A stretch of DNA of 64,000 nt, taken from Xiphias gladius (Eukaryota; Chordata; Actinopteri; Istiophoriformes; Xiphiidae). Location: the NCBI RefSeq assembly GCF_016859285.1, contig NC_053403.1, forward strand, positions 1 to 64,000, given 5' to 3'. The notes beneath the pieces are model-generated. The model was not told where the DNA came from, made no database searches, and saw only the letters and a program-made list of their open reading frames with translations. Below are positions 48,423-60,338 of the stretch, piece by piece (the stretch's first letter is position 1; each line of letters starts with the position of its first letter). Both the position numbers and the translations under genes were made by a program.

Positions 48423-49300
48423 GATGGAGGAAGACTGAGTTTCCCAAACCAGCTGAAGAAAAATAAGTTAAAACAGGATTAAAGAGGATCAAAGAGTCTA
48501 TTTTACACATACAGATTTTCCTCATTGCTGACCGAAATGAAGAAAGTTTTGACCAGACTGATATTTTCTGTTTTGTTTTGAGTTCAGATCCTAAAGAGGT
48601 TTGTGTTGATAAACTCCTTTTGATTTGTTTTGAGACAGGATTCATGAACTGAGAAAAGACGTAGAGAAAAAGAACCGTACAAACCCTACATTAAGTTGAA
48701 CTGAGAGCTAAGAGTTTTGTTTGTTTGCTGATTGTCAAAATATTGTTTATGTAGTTTCTAATGCCAATAAAAAGACACAGTAAGTGTCGTGTGAGCTATA
48801 ATTAACTATGCAGCTTGTGGGAGGCACTAAGAGTTAGTCTGTTAGTCTGGTTTCATGTCTTCCGTCGGTGTCATTAATAAACCAGTGGGCTCTGACCTTT
48901 AACCCAGTGACACCAGTATGAGTCCTGATACAGAAAAACTATAAACTGTGACTTTAACTGCAGCAAAAAAACAGCAAACTAAACTGACAGTAAAACTTAA
49001 TATCAATAACTAAACTGAGAGTAAAACTTTATACAAACAACTAAACCAAAGTAAACCACCAAACAATCAGCAGTGAAACCAGATTATGACTGAACAAGAT
49101 ACTCACCTCGTTTTAAAGTTTTTCTTCGTTAATCCAGTGTTTCCTGTCAGTTAAAACACGTCCATCTGTTTTCCGCCTGTTTTCACTCTGTAATGGAGTC
49201 TGCACATGACAGTAGGGGAGGGGTGGGGGGTGGGGTTTGGGGTGGGGTGAAGTTGGAGGGAGGGTTATTTTAAGGACCAGCAGTCTGAGGTTGTTGACTA
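48226..49300 (-). promoter_or_regulatory. Proximal promoter, 5'UTR exon and exon 1 unit of asb2
   Basis: This unit runs from the short ATSN repeat tract through exon 1 (ATG at 48422, acceptor at 48452) and the 5'UTR exon (donor at 49107) to the upstream sequence. A G-rich run at about 49214-49250 with several GGGG blocks may form a quadruplex. The unit ends at 49300 in ttgttgacta, where the distal copy's minisatellite begins abruptly. Confidence 0.7.
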
Positions 49301-50775
49301 GTTGCGTTGCTGGTTGTATTGCTGGTTGCGTTGCTGGTTGTATTGCTGGTTGCGTTGCTGGTTGTATTGCTGGTTGCGTTGCTGGTTGTATTGCTGGTTG
49401 CGTTGCTGGTTGTATTGCTGGTTGCGTTGCTGGTTGTATTGCTGGTTGCGTTGCTGGTTGTATTGCTGGTTGCGTTGCTGGTTGTATTGCTGGTTGCGTT
49501 GCTGGTTGTATTGCTGGTTGCGTTGCTGGTTGTATTGCTGGTTGCGTTGCTGGTTGTATTGCTGGTTGCGTTGCTGGTTGTATTGCTGGTTGCGTTGCTG
49601 GTTGTATTGCTGGTTGCGTTGCTGGTTGTATTGCTGGTTGCGTTGCTGGTTGTATTGCTGGTTGCGTTGCTGGTTGTATTGCTGGTTGCGTTGCTGGTTG
49701 TATTGCTGGTTGCGTTGCTGGTTGTATTGCTGGTTGCGTTGCTGGTTGTATTGCTGGTTGCGTTGCTGGTTGTATTGCTGGTTGCGTTGCTGGTTGTATT
49801 GCTGGTTGCGTTGCTGGTTGTATTGCTGGTTGCGTTGCTGGTTGTATTGCTGGTTGCGTTGCTGGTTGTATTGCTGGTTGCGTTGCTGGTTGTATTGCTG
49901 GTTGCGTTGCTGGTTGTATTGCTGGTTGCGTTGCTGGTTGTATTGCTGGTTGCGTTGCTGGTTGTATTGCTGGTTGCGTTGCTGGTTGTATTGCTGGTTG
50001 CGTTGCTGGTTGTATTGCTGGTTGCGTTGCTGGTTGTATTGCTGGTTGCGTTGCTGGTTGTATTGCTGGTTGCGTTGCTGGTTGTATTGCTGGTTGCGTT
50101 GCTGGTTGTATTGCTGGTTGCGTTGCTGGTTGTATTGCTGGTTGCGTTGCTGGTTGTATTGCTGGTTGCGTTGCTGGTTGTATTGCTGGTTGCGTTGCTG
50201 GTTGTATTGCTGGTTGCGTTGCTGGTTGTATTGCTGGTTGCGTTGCTGGTTGTATTGCTGGTTGCGTTGCTGGTTGTATTGCTGGTTGCGTTGCTGGTTG
50301 TATTGCTGGTTGCGTTGCTGGTTGTATTGCTGGTTGCGTTGCTGGTTGTATTGCTGGTTGCGTTGCTGGTTGTATTGCTGGTTGCGTTGCTGGTTGTATT
50401 GCTGGTTGCGTTGCTGGTTGTATTGCTGGTTGCGTTGCTGGTTGTATTGCTGGTTGCGTTGCTGGTTGTATTGCTGGTTGCGTTGCTGGTTGTATTGCTG
50501 GTTGCGTTGCTGGTTGTATTGCTGGTTGCGTTGCTGGTTGTATTGCTGGTTGCGTTGCTGGTTGTATTGCTGGTTGCGTTGCTGGTTGCGTTGCTGGTTG
50601 CGTTGCTGGTTGTATTGCTGGTTGCGTTGGCGTTATTGCAGTGTGTGTCAGTCAGACTGCGCTCGATGGCGAGCTGCAGCACTTCTTCATCACTCAGGTT
50701 ACTGTAGAAAGAATAATCCTCGAAGCCCAGACTGGGAGCTGCTGAGCCAGAGCGAGAGATGCTGTCTGCTGCCAT
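49270..50775 (-). pseudogene. Distal duplicate of asb2 exon 1 with runaway coding minisatellite
   Basis: Starting at 50775, the first 50 or so residues are identical to asb2 exon 1 (MAADSISRSGS ... DEEVLQLAIERSL ... NNANATSNTTSN). The frame then enters about 55 copies of ATSNTTSN and ends at 49270 in QQPQTAGP and a stop, for 501 codons. It lacks the rest of exon 1 and its donor (present only at 48040). The 24-bp unit contains no GT on this strand, so the array offers no cryptic donor. A transcript using this exon would be cut short and probably degraded, or would make a UIM plus repeat polypeptide. It could also be skipped, because the proximal acceptor at 48452 remains available. Confidence 0.8.
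49301..50635 (-). repeat. 24-bp minisatellite, about 55 near-perfect copies, in frame
   Basis: On the plus strand the unit alternates gttgcgttgctg with gttgtattgctg. On the minus strand it encodes ATSNTTSN. From 49301 to about 50580 every 120-base block is identical. Only the last units next to exon 1 vary (two extra GCG-type half-units). The proximal gene copy has only about two units at 48226-48270. Since 24 is a multiple of 3 and the unit contains no stop in several frames, long open frames appear on both strands. Confidence 0.97.
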
Positions 50776-51654
50776 GATGGAGGAAGACTGAGTTTCCCAA
50801 ACCAGCTGAAGAAAAATAAGTTAAAACAGGATTAAAGAGGATCAAAGAGTCTATTTTACACATACAGATTTTCCTCATTGCTGACCGAAATGAAGAAAGT
50901 TTTGACCAGACTGATATTTTCTGTTTTGTTTTGAGTTCAGATCCTAAAGAGGTTTGTGTTGATAAACTCCTTTTGATTTGTTTTGAGACAGGATTCATGA
51001 ACTGAGAAAAGACGTAGAGAAAAGAACCGTACAAACCCTACATTAAGTTGAACTGAGAGCTAAGAGTTTTGTTTGTTTGCTGATTGTCAAAATATTGTTT
51101 ATGTAGTTTCTAATGCCAATAAAAAGACACAGTAAGTGTCGTGTGAGCTATAATTAACTATGCAGCTTGTGGGAGGCACTAAGAGTTAGTCTGTTAGTCT
51201 GGTTTCATGTCTTCCGTCGGTGTCATTAATAAACCAGTGGGCTCTGACCTTTAACCCAGTGACACCAGTATGAGTCCTGATACAGAAAAACTATAAACTG
51301 TGACTTTAACTGCAGCAAAAAAACAGCAAACTAAACTGACAGTAAAACTTAATATCAATAACTAAACTGAGAGTAAAACTTTATACAAACAACTAAACCA
51401 AAGTAAACCACCAAACAATCAGCAGTGAAACCAGATTATGACTGAACAAGATACTCACCTCGTTTTAAAGTTTTTCTTCGTTAATCCAGTGTTTCCTGTC
51501 AGTTAAAACACGTCCATCTGTTTTCCGCCTGTTTTCACTCTGTAATGGAGTCTGCACATGACAGTAGGGGAGGGGTGGGGGGGGTGGGGTTTGGGGTGGG
51601 GTGAAGTTGGAGGGAGGGTTATTTTAAGGACCAGCAGTCTGAGGTTGTTGACTA
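50580..51654 (-). promoter_or_regulatory. Distal duplicate of asb2 promoter, 5'UTR exon and exon 1
   Basis: It matches 48226-49300 base for base at an offset of about 2353, except for one A fewer in an A-run (near 51021) and two extra G in the G-run (near 51575). The 5'UTR donor (51459) and the exon 1 acceptor (50805) are intact. At 51655 the sequence becomes unique (ctgacctctttac), which marks the duplication end. Confidence 0.9.
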
Positions 51655-52465
51655 GCTGACCTCTTTACTCACTCTAATGTTACAGGTAGAGTTGTACGAA
51701 CAAACAACACAGTCAGCACATCAGACTCTAAATGTTCACTTAAAACAAACATCAAGATGTTTTATATGAAATAATGACCAGGTGTTTAATCTCTGTTGGA
51801 CATTAACTGGGATCATACCGTTTCTGTCCAGCATTAATCCCAGATTAGTCTCAATTTAAACCCCACTCAATTGGCGTTAATCCTTTATCATCCCAAAATT
51901 CACATGTATTCTGTCCCAATTTAATCTCAGATCTATCACACATTTATCCGAGAAAATGTCAGGGTTAATCTCTACTCCTTCTTGAGTTAATCTGAGTCCA
52001 AGATCGATCTTTGAACTGTTAAGAATTAATCCCAGATCTGTCCTGGGTAACTCTTTGATCCGTCCAGGCTCAGGGTAATCTGTAATCTATTTTGAGTTCA
52101 TCCGTAATCCTTCCAGGGTTAATCTCAAAATTTTCCATATTTAGTCTTAGATTTAGAAGAAAATTAATCTAAACTCTGTCTCAAATTAATACTTAATCTA
52201 ACCCCATATATTCCCAGATATGATATGTTCTGATTTGATTCCAGGTCTCAAACTGATCTCATTAAGACCAGTTGATGTTCTGGTCAATCAGGAAATAAAG
52301 ATAAACGTGTTAAACCAACACAGGTTGCTCCATTGGGACCAACAACAATAACCAGGCTAAAGGTTGGGGTCAGGAATTTAGTTGTGATGCTTAAGGTTAG
52401 GGTTAGGGGCTAGAAAATGCATTCTGTAAATATGTAAATGAGGGTCCTCACAACTATAGGAGAAC

Positions 52466-52607
<142 letters not shown>

Positions 52608-52689
52608 TATTTTTAGTTTCAGCTGCTGAGTGAAAGTGAACAGATGAAGACAGATCTGAGTTAAATAGAGACGTTTAAAACAAACACTT

Positions 52690-54175
52690 AATGCAGAGTG
52701 GTAACTGAGTACATTTACTACAGTTCTGTACAGTACAGTACTCCAACAAGCCTTGGCTTTCAGTGGACCAAGAGCCGGGATCACCAGCCCGATCAACCCC
52801 AGTAACCTGCAGTTCCAGGTACAGCCAATGCCTGGCAGTGGAGGTCTCAACATCAGGCTTCCTCTCACCCCCGCTGTGCCCCCGGGCAGTCAGGCACGCA
52901 AGCTCAGGCCTGGCATCCACCCGTGCTGCTTGTTGTCAGCACTTTTATGGTTCGGGAATTGGTGGTACACAGTAGTCAGACTTTCTGCTATCCAGGTGTT
53001 TGCATAAAGGATATAACATCCACCGCTCTGCAGCTTACTGCAGACATACTGTAACTCTGCCTCTGCAGTCGTTGTTCCTGTTGGCACCAACAACATCAAA
53101 AGTCAATGAGGAGTTTGTGCACCTCATGGACAGTCTGCTGGACACCAGAAACCAGGTAATTATCCCCACCCCAGTATTCATTCAACATCCCCTTCTAGCT
53201 CCCCCGATCTGTACGATAGTCAGCGTACAGCATCTGCTACCCCTGTCTTATGGGGGCACAGACCTGTCAATTCAAGGGTCAAGAAGAATATTTCTAATAA
53301 TCTTATCTTTATTGCCCCAGAGTCTCCTCCTGCTGCTGTGAACCCTACATTGTCTAAATGCACCACTCACAAAGTCTGACCCCACTGCTTCTTTAAACTC
53401 AGTCTACTCTACACCCTTTCCTTAATCCTTTAGATTTTAAGAATACGAAAGTTTTAGGTCCCATTCATTTAAATATTAGGAGCATCATTCAGCATGATAA
53501 ATTGGATCAGCTGTAAATCTTGATAACACAAATAGATCTTGATTTTGTGGTATTATCTGAAACCTGGTTAAGATGAACTGTGAGTGATTCTGGGGTAGCC
53601 TCTTGTTACTGTGGTTGGTGTGTACATTCCTCCGTCTGCTTCCTCCTCAGCTATTAATGAAATAGCTGATCTTTTAGCTCCATATAAAAATTCAGAGGTG
53701 ATCCTACGAGTGGATTTTATCTTAAATTGGCTGAGTTCTGCTGCCGATTATTTAAAACAAGTCTGTGGCATTATTCATCTTTCACAGATAGTTACTGACT
53801 CTACCAGGCCAAATTTAAAAGACCCCTCTCAGTCATTTCTGATTGACTTAATTTTAACAAACAGAAAAGAAAAAATGACCAACTCAGGAGTATTTCTAAA
53901 TCAGTTTAGTGATGATTGTCCAACAGTTTGCAATCAGAGTACCAGAATAATTTTTTTTTTTTTTTTATATATTTTCTGTGTTTCCTGGTGACGAGGATCC
54001 TTTGGTTATATTGTAATTTAGTTCTCTACCTCAATGTATTTCCGAGTTAAAATAAAGGTTGAATGAATAAATGAAAAGGTTTATGGTACTTACTACTATA
54101 CTACTTTATACTTTTACTGCACTGCATTTTGGAGGGAAATGCTATTCTTTTTACTGCAATTAATATTTATATCGA
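52690..54175 (+). mobile_element. L2-like LINE nested inside a common fish repeat
   Basis: 52690-52740 (gtggtaactgagtacattta) and 54081-54175 (ctactttatacttttactgc) are the two halves of one widespread teleost repeat. The LINE between them has an ORF1 esterase-like piece (VVPVGTNNIK, NEEFVHLMDSLLDTRNQVI, about 53065-53170). It then has the endonuclease domain of ORF2 (VVGVYIPPSAS ... VILRVDFILNWLS ... QIVTDSTRPNL ... SFLIDLILTNRK, 53611-53940). The reverse transcriptase is missing; the usual GDFN Asp-Phe-Asn is kept only as VDFI, so the copy is dead. A poly(T) run at 53949 ends the endonuclease part. Confidence 0.8.
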
Positions 54176-55118
54176 AATCAATTTAAGAAGTGTAATTATA
54201 ATGTAATGCATTTACATATGTGATTTAAAAGTAATTTAGCTCAAACAAATCAGTCCAAAAAAGCTCAGAGTGCAATTAACACACATTTTACCAGTTGTTT
54301 TCACAGAAATTACACATTTGTAATCGAAAATTATTTTTACAGTACATATCAAAACTCAATTTTGACCAAATATGTAGTCACTGTATTTGGACATTGGAGG
54401 GCAGTTTTGACTGGGTTACAGTTAGATTGCTAGTAAGATGAGTTTTAAATCTCCAGGACATTTATTTTACAGCTCCAGTAATATAACAGAGACACAGTGT
54501 TTGACTCAGGCTACAGCTAAAATGTTACTGACACTTCATCTGACTTAAAAAGAAAACCAACACGTTTAATTTAAACACAAAATGAGTTTTGATGTGAACA
54601 TGTGCAATGTGCAAAATTTACATGCAAGGAGCTTCTGAAATTAATTAATTTATAAAACCTTTATACATTTTCTTAATTTCACTAACCGGGAGGTCCGTGA
54701 CTTAAACTTTAGGAGTTGTTTCAGGTGTATCAGGTGACTTCAGGTGACTTCAGGGGTATGTTCAATCTGAAAATGGCATTCACTGTTTTGCTATGATGTG
54801 AAACACTTTGCACCAGGCTTTTGAGGTATGTTTTCAGTCATTTGGTGGGTGTGTCAGAAGTGTTACCCAGTCAGAAGCAACGTGTATATAATCCCCGCTG
54901 TATATAAAAGGCAGCGCACATGCGTAACAACAGTGGTTGTTCAACACACCACCGTTTCTGTTTAAATGAATGTTTTGCTACGTTTTGTTGGGGCTGAATG
55001 TGCCCCAGGTAAATCAGGTGTATCAGGTTTCTTCAGGTGTATCAGGTGACATGAGGTGTAGTAGGTAAATTCAAGTGACTTTAGGTGACATCAGTTGATT
55101 CAGGTGTATCAGGTGACT

Positions 55119-58100
55119 TCAAGTGAGTGAGCTGTGGACGTCGTAGTGCAGGAACCGGTTGAGTCTGACCGGAAGTGGCAGGGTGTGGAGCAGTTTGAGT
55201 CGTTGGACTCCAACTAGACGTCTGATCTTCAGCCTACAGAGCTGCATCAGAGGATGAGGAGGAACTGAACCATACACACAGACAGAAGGATGGGTTAGAG
55301 GTTTTTATAACTGAGTCTGAACAGACCTGATCCCTGATCTGTGGTCCCGCTGCATGAGTCCCACCCCCCAGATAGTGCCAGCTCCACTCACAGCTCAGCC
55401 AGCCAATCAGAGTGAGACACTACTCACAACTGTGATCTGGACTGGATTATATGAACAAGTGTTTCTTATGGAAATATTAGAAACCCTTTAAAACATAACT
55501 TAATCCACTGACAGTGAATTCTAAAACTGATCAGCTGGACTGTAAGATACAGCAGGAACTTTTCCAAAAAGCCTTTCTAAAACCTCAAGAACTTTTACAG
55601 GAATTTTGAATTTTGAACTCTGAATGTATAAATCTTTTTAAAACCTCAAGTACCTTTTTCAGCACAGAGAAAGCCCTTTAGGACATTTTTTTACAAACTC
55701 TGAGAAACTGAGAAACCTCTTTAGAAAGTATGGAGCCATAACTCAGACAGAAAACTGAAGACGGAAGACTGACGACAGAAACTCTGAAACCCTTTAAGCT
55801 TGTTATGTAAACTGCCACCTATCTGTGAGAGTTGTTTTGTTCCTTACGAGCTTTCAGTTTGATCGGCGCCCAGTCGCTGCAACTGTCCAGAACTTCGAGC
55901 AGCCTCGAGCAGAGACGGACATGACTGACGTAGTCCAGCAGCACCGAGATGATTGGACCAGTGACACGATAGAAAGACGAGCTGGAGACGGCTTCACAGA
56001 ACTGAAACAAGATGGAGGACACTAAGAGAGGAAAGCCTGAGAGGACAGAGGACACTCTGAGAGGAGAGAGGACACAGAGCACACTCAGAGGACAGAGGAC
56101 ACACTCAAAAGACAGAGGACACTTTGAGAGGACTGAAACAAAGATGAACTGCACAGAACTGAAACAAGATGGAAGACACCCTGTATTTATCGGAAACACA
56201 TGCACTGATTTATACTTTATACTCCTGACTCACCTGAATGCTACGTTGCAGTGGCACATCTCCACTGACCTGCATATCTTCAGTGGGTCGGCGTGAGGGT
56301 GTCACAGCTGGATGGGGTTTTTGGCCATATGGACAGTCAAAGCAGGGCCGGGCATCGCAGCCATTGTCCAGTAGCAGTTTGAGCATGGGCAGACACTCCA
56401 TCGTGAGTAGGATCGCGGACGGGAACGAGGTTGGCTGCGTGCAGATCTGAGCGTTGACATTGGCACCATGCCTCAGCAGCAACGCTGCTATGTCCATCCA
56501 GCCAAGCCGGGCGGCAATGAGCAGCGGATTAAAGAGGTCCAGGTTGGGGTCAGCTCCAGCCTCCAGCAGCATCTCAGTGGCCTCCAGGTTCCCATTGTAA
56601 ACGGAGAAGTACAGCGCTGTGCTCCGCCGGTCTTCGTACATCCTGGAGCACTCTTCTGACAGCTCTGAGTTGATGTCGTAGCCGGACTCGATCAGCAGCT
56701 TCAAACACTCGTCCCTGTTCCTCTCTGCAGCGATGTGCAGAGGACTGATACCGCTGTACCGGACTCTGACACTACTGGTGACCGGGATCAGCATTGGCAC
56801 GATTCTGGAAATACAAAATTTAGAGTTCAGGGTGTGCCATGTTTATTTTTGACCAAATATATCTTGCTATCAATAGCAGAGTCAGCAGAGTCTGGCTTAT
56901 TTTGGTGAGCCCTGCGTCTTTAATTTAAAGAGACTGATGTTTGTAATTTCAGACTTCCTTTTAAGTTCTTAAATCCCAGTACCAGAGGATATGTCTGAGT
57001 ATTAATAAAACCAGCAGTGAAACACAGAGCAGTTGATGATGATGCAGGTAAAACAGTGACAGGCAGTTTCAGACTCCTACAGTAAAACCTCTGATTGGTT
57101 CAGACCGTGTGTGATTGTTCTTAACAGCCACATGAAGAGGCAGCAGGCCGGACTTCATGGATCGGTTAGCATCAGCTTTCAAAGAAAGCAGTGCCTCCAC
57201 AACTGAAACATGACCATTCTTAGAGGCTTCAAACAGCGGCGAAGCTCCATCTCCTGCCTGTCCATTTATATCTGCACCTGAAAAACATAAAACACTTTAA
57301 CATAAGCTCCTGAGAGGCACTAAAAATAATTTGTGGACAGGACTGCATGGCTGACCTTTCTTTGCAAGCAAGTGGATGATGTCGACGTGTCCATTCTGTG
57401 CAGCAGTGAAGAACGGTTGGATGCCATAGATGTTTTTGTTTTGTAGATTGGCTCCAGCCTCCAATAACATCCTACAGAGCTTCAGTCTTCCATGTCTGCA
57501 GGCTTCATGAAGAGCAGTTCCTCCCTGACTGCAGGAGCGATTCACCTGAGCTCCAGACCTCAGCAGCAAGTCCACAATGACTTCATTTGGCTGCTCACAG
57601 GCTAAAACACAACAACAATAAGAACATAAGCTTTTTTTTAGACTAAGAGGGTTTTTATTACATTATTTGCAATACTATCCAGTTGAATACTCACTCAGCC
57701 TTTATAAACTTAGCATGTATGAAAGCACAAAGCCTTATGATGCTCTCCCTGTGAACTATGTTAATCCCGAGATTCCCTTTACAACAGTCATGTGATCTCA
57801 CCTGCAAACAGCGGTGTGTCTCTGTCCTTGTTAGCAATGTTTGGGTCAGCTCCATGCTTTAGGAGAAAGTCCACACAGGAAATGTTTCCTCGCTCAGCAG
57901 CCAGCAGCAGAGCGGTCTGGTTCTTCAAACTAAATCTGTTCACTGAGTCGGGATCAGCTGAGGGTGGAGGTCACAGGTCAAACTGTCTGTGTTTGACTCA
58001 CTTGTCCTGGTTTAGCTATGCTTTATTACAACTTTGGTTTTATTTTCATAGCTCTGAAAACGTACTCAACCAAGGAACTTGCTCTGTCTCAATTTGCATT

Positions 58101-60338
58101 CTTCCATACTCACACTTGCTATTTTTGGTGTATAAGTTTGCTTAGACTGACAAGTATATATAACCCAGATAGTGTGTACTTAAAATGGTCAAAAAGTTGA
58201 GTGTGAAAGGATGGACACTTCTCACCCTCAATGGTCACCATCTTGGCTACATAGCAAAAGGAGAGGAACCACCAACCTATTTTTAAACTTGTGAAAATGT
58301 TGGCTGAGGAAAGAGCACACGTAATTGGCACTGATGGTGGTGTTATTTCCCATGTTGCATTAAACATGGGGCACACAAAAGAAAGTAAAACTTTCATTTT
58401 AATTCAAATGAACAAAGCCGCTAGTAGATATTTTGGCAAGCGACAATCACAGTCACATCTTGAAATTGTCATTTCCAGTAACAACACCGCCCTGTTGAAA
58501 TTCACACACTACGCCAGTAAGTATACTGTGTATACAGTGTACTACATGTCAGTGTACTAAATGAAGTATCCAAAGTGAGACACGGCAATTTATTAGTGCC
58601 CCAAGGCAGAAACAGTAGAGTTTTTAACATGTAGAACACACAAGACAAGAAATTATTACAGAGTCACGGAAATTAGGGCCAGTTGAAGCCAGCACAAAGT
58701 ATTTTGGAGTGTGTCGGCAGTACACAGGGCAGAATAAATGACCGTAGAGTAACTGGACATTCACTGGGATTAAATCAAGCAGGAGATAGTAATGCAAAAT
58801 CAAGAATGGCAGCTGAAGTAAAGCTTCATAGAAGACAAAAGTGTAGACTTGTTTGTAACGACCCGGCAGTTTGATCTGACCGCTCAGGTTTGTGGCCTCA
58901 CTTAGCCCATTTTTTTAGCAACATTACCACTTTCTTCAAATGTCAGTAATTACTTTGATGAGTTAATTGTCATAACAGATGACCAGAGCTATGAAAATAA
59001 AACCTAAGTTGTAATTAACTTTCATTTTAATTTAAGGCCCTCGTGCCTACTAAAGTACATAGGTTTAGAAATCTAGTCAGTTTTAGAGGTATCTTAGCAT
59101 GAACAAAAGTGTTGGACAAGTGAAAAAGAACAGCTGCAGGTGGGGCTAGAAGAAAGGTCAGGGAATCACCAAAGTCATTATGATTTACCTCTTGGGGGCC
59201 ATGAATGTCAATTTTATGACAATCCGTGTAATAGATGTTGAGATCAGATTTGAGTCTGGACCAACTGATATTTTCAACACTAGAGCCACCATGGTAGTAA
59301 GGCAAAAAACAGTGGTCATGAAGACTTGACCACTAATTGTAAAGAGCACGAGCAATCAAATTGAACAAAATATTTGTGTTTGAAATATTCTGACCGTGAC
59401 CATCCAGTCTGAAAATCTACAAGGAATGATGAGTTTAATATGAATCGGTGTAAAGTATCAGTTACACCAGGTAGAATCCATTCTGATGATCAGGTACCAG
59501 AAAACAGCAGCATTACTCACCTCTGATGAGGATCCTGACACACTGTAGCTGTCCATAATAAGCAGCTTCATGAAGAGCAATCCAGCCTTCATCATCTGGT
59601 TCCGTCAGACTCGTGGACCTCCGTCTGACCAAATCCATCAAAGCCTCAGCATCTCCATTTATAATCATAGACTGCAAAGGACTGAATTCTCTGAGTCAAA
59701 AATAGAACAATACTCACTATGAAGACCAGGTACTGAGACAGAAAAGAGACAGAAAAAACATTAAGAAACTGCAAACAGCTAGAAAACAATAGGACACCGC
59801 TAATTAAGATCTAAACACCATATACAAACATCTAGCGAAAGTCCAAAATTTGTTGAAGGACTAGTAAATGGTTAGCAAAGAGTGGCTAACATTCAGAAGC
59901 TGTCTGTTGTTAGACGTTTATCGGCTCTTTTTAGATGTTTGCTGGCCGTTTGCTCGCTCTCTGGAATGTTCAATCCGGACTGACTCACCTCTTGAAGGCT
60001 TTGTAGAGAAACTGTGACAGGGCTGTTGGGGGGTTTGCACAGTTTGAGACATTTGGGAGGTCTGCAGGCGGAGGTTGGGATGGAGGTACGTAGTACAGGT
60101 GTCTGGAGGGGTCAGGATGTCTCTCTCTGGGGTTTGGGTTTGTTTTGTTTTGGGCAGCCGGGGTAGGAGGGTCTGAAGATGATGATGCTGATGAAGATGA
60201 CGATGATGTGGTCTGATCTGATCCTGGAGGAAAGTGTGTATCAGCGAGGCTTCTCTCGACAGCAATCTGCAGCACCTCCTCATCGGACAGGTGACTGTAA
60301 ATATTGTAGTCATCCAGATTCACCTCAGAGACTGCCAT
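55119..60338 (-). CDS. asb2: ASB2, second copy: ankyrin-repeat SOCS-box substrate receptor
   Basis: Eight coding exons on the minus strand: 60338-59989, 59690-59521, 57957-57802, 57601-57356, 57277-57106, 56804-56234, 56001-55848 and 55264-55119. All phases agree and the product is 654 residues. Five internal exons have exactly the same lengths as in the first copy (170, 156, 246, 172, 154). A UIM (DEEVLQIAVERSL, about residues 20-32) is followed by a Ser/Pro/Asn-rich linker without the ATSN repeat, ankyrin repeats at about 117-510, and a SOCS box with PLMQLCRLKI and HTLPLPVR. The start MAVSEVNLDDY was chosen by alignment to the first copy; a methionine ten codons upstream is in frame but lies in front of the acceptor at 60345. 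The donor after 57106 is GTCTGA, unusual but at the same position as in the first copy. Likely role: Cullin-5 ligase receptor, perhaps with different substrates or timing from its neighbour. Confidence 0.95.
58025..59012. mobile_element. Inverted-repeat element in asb2 (second copy) intron 2
   Basis: TTTTATTTTCATAGCTCTG at the left (about 58037-58055) pairs with its reverse complement at about 58985-59003. Similarity spans roughly 38 bases on each side. Inside are unrecognised open frames (58291-58560, 58119-58397). It may be a nonautonomous DNA element about 1 kb long. Confidence 0.5.

Noticed and set aside
49301-50635. CRISPR-like array
   Set aside because: The repeats are contiguous with no unique spacers, the DNA is vertebrate, and the unit continues a coding frame. 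It is a minisatellite.
49237-50777. Three plus-strand open frames of 466-502 codons (AGCI/AGCV, WLYC/WLRC and LVVLLVAL repeats)
   Set aside because: They are frames through the stop-free 24-bp minisatellite. The only frame continuous with a recognisable exon is the minus-strand ATSNTTSN frame.
53611-53991. 126-codon frame as a host gene
   Set aside because: It is the endonuclease domain of an L2-like LINE with inactivating changes.
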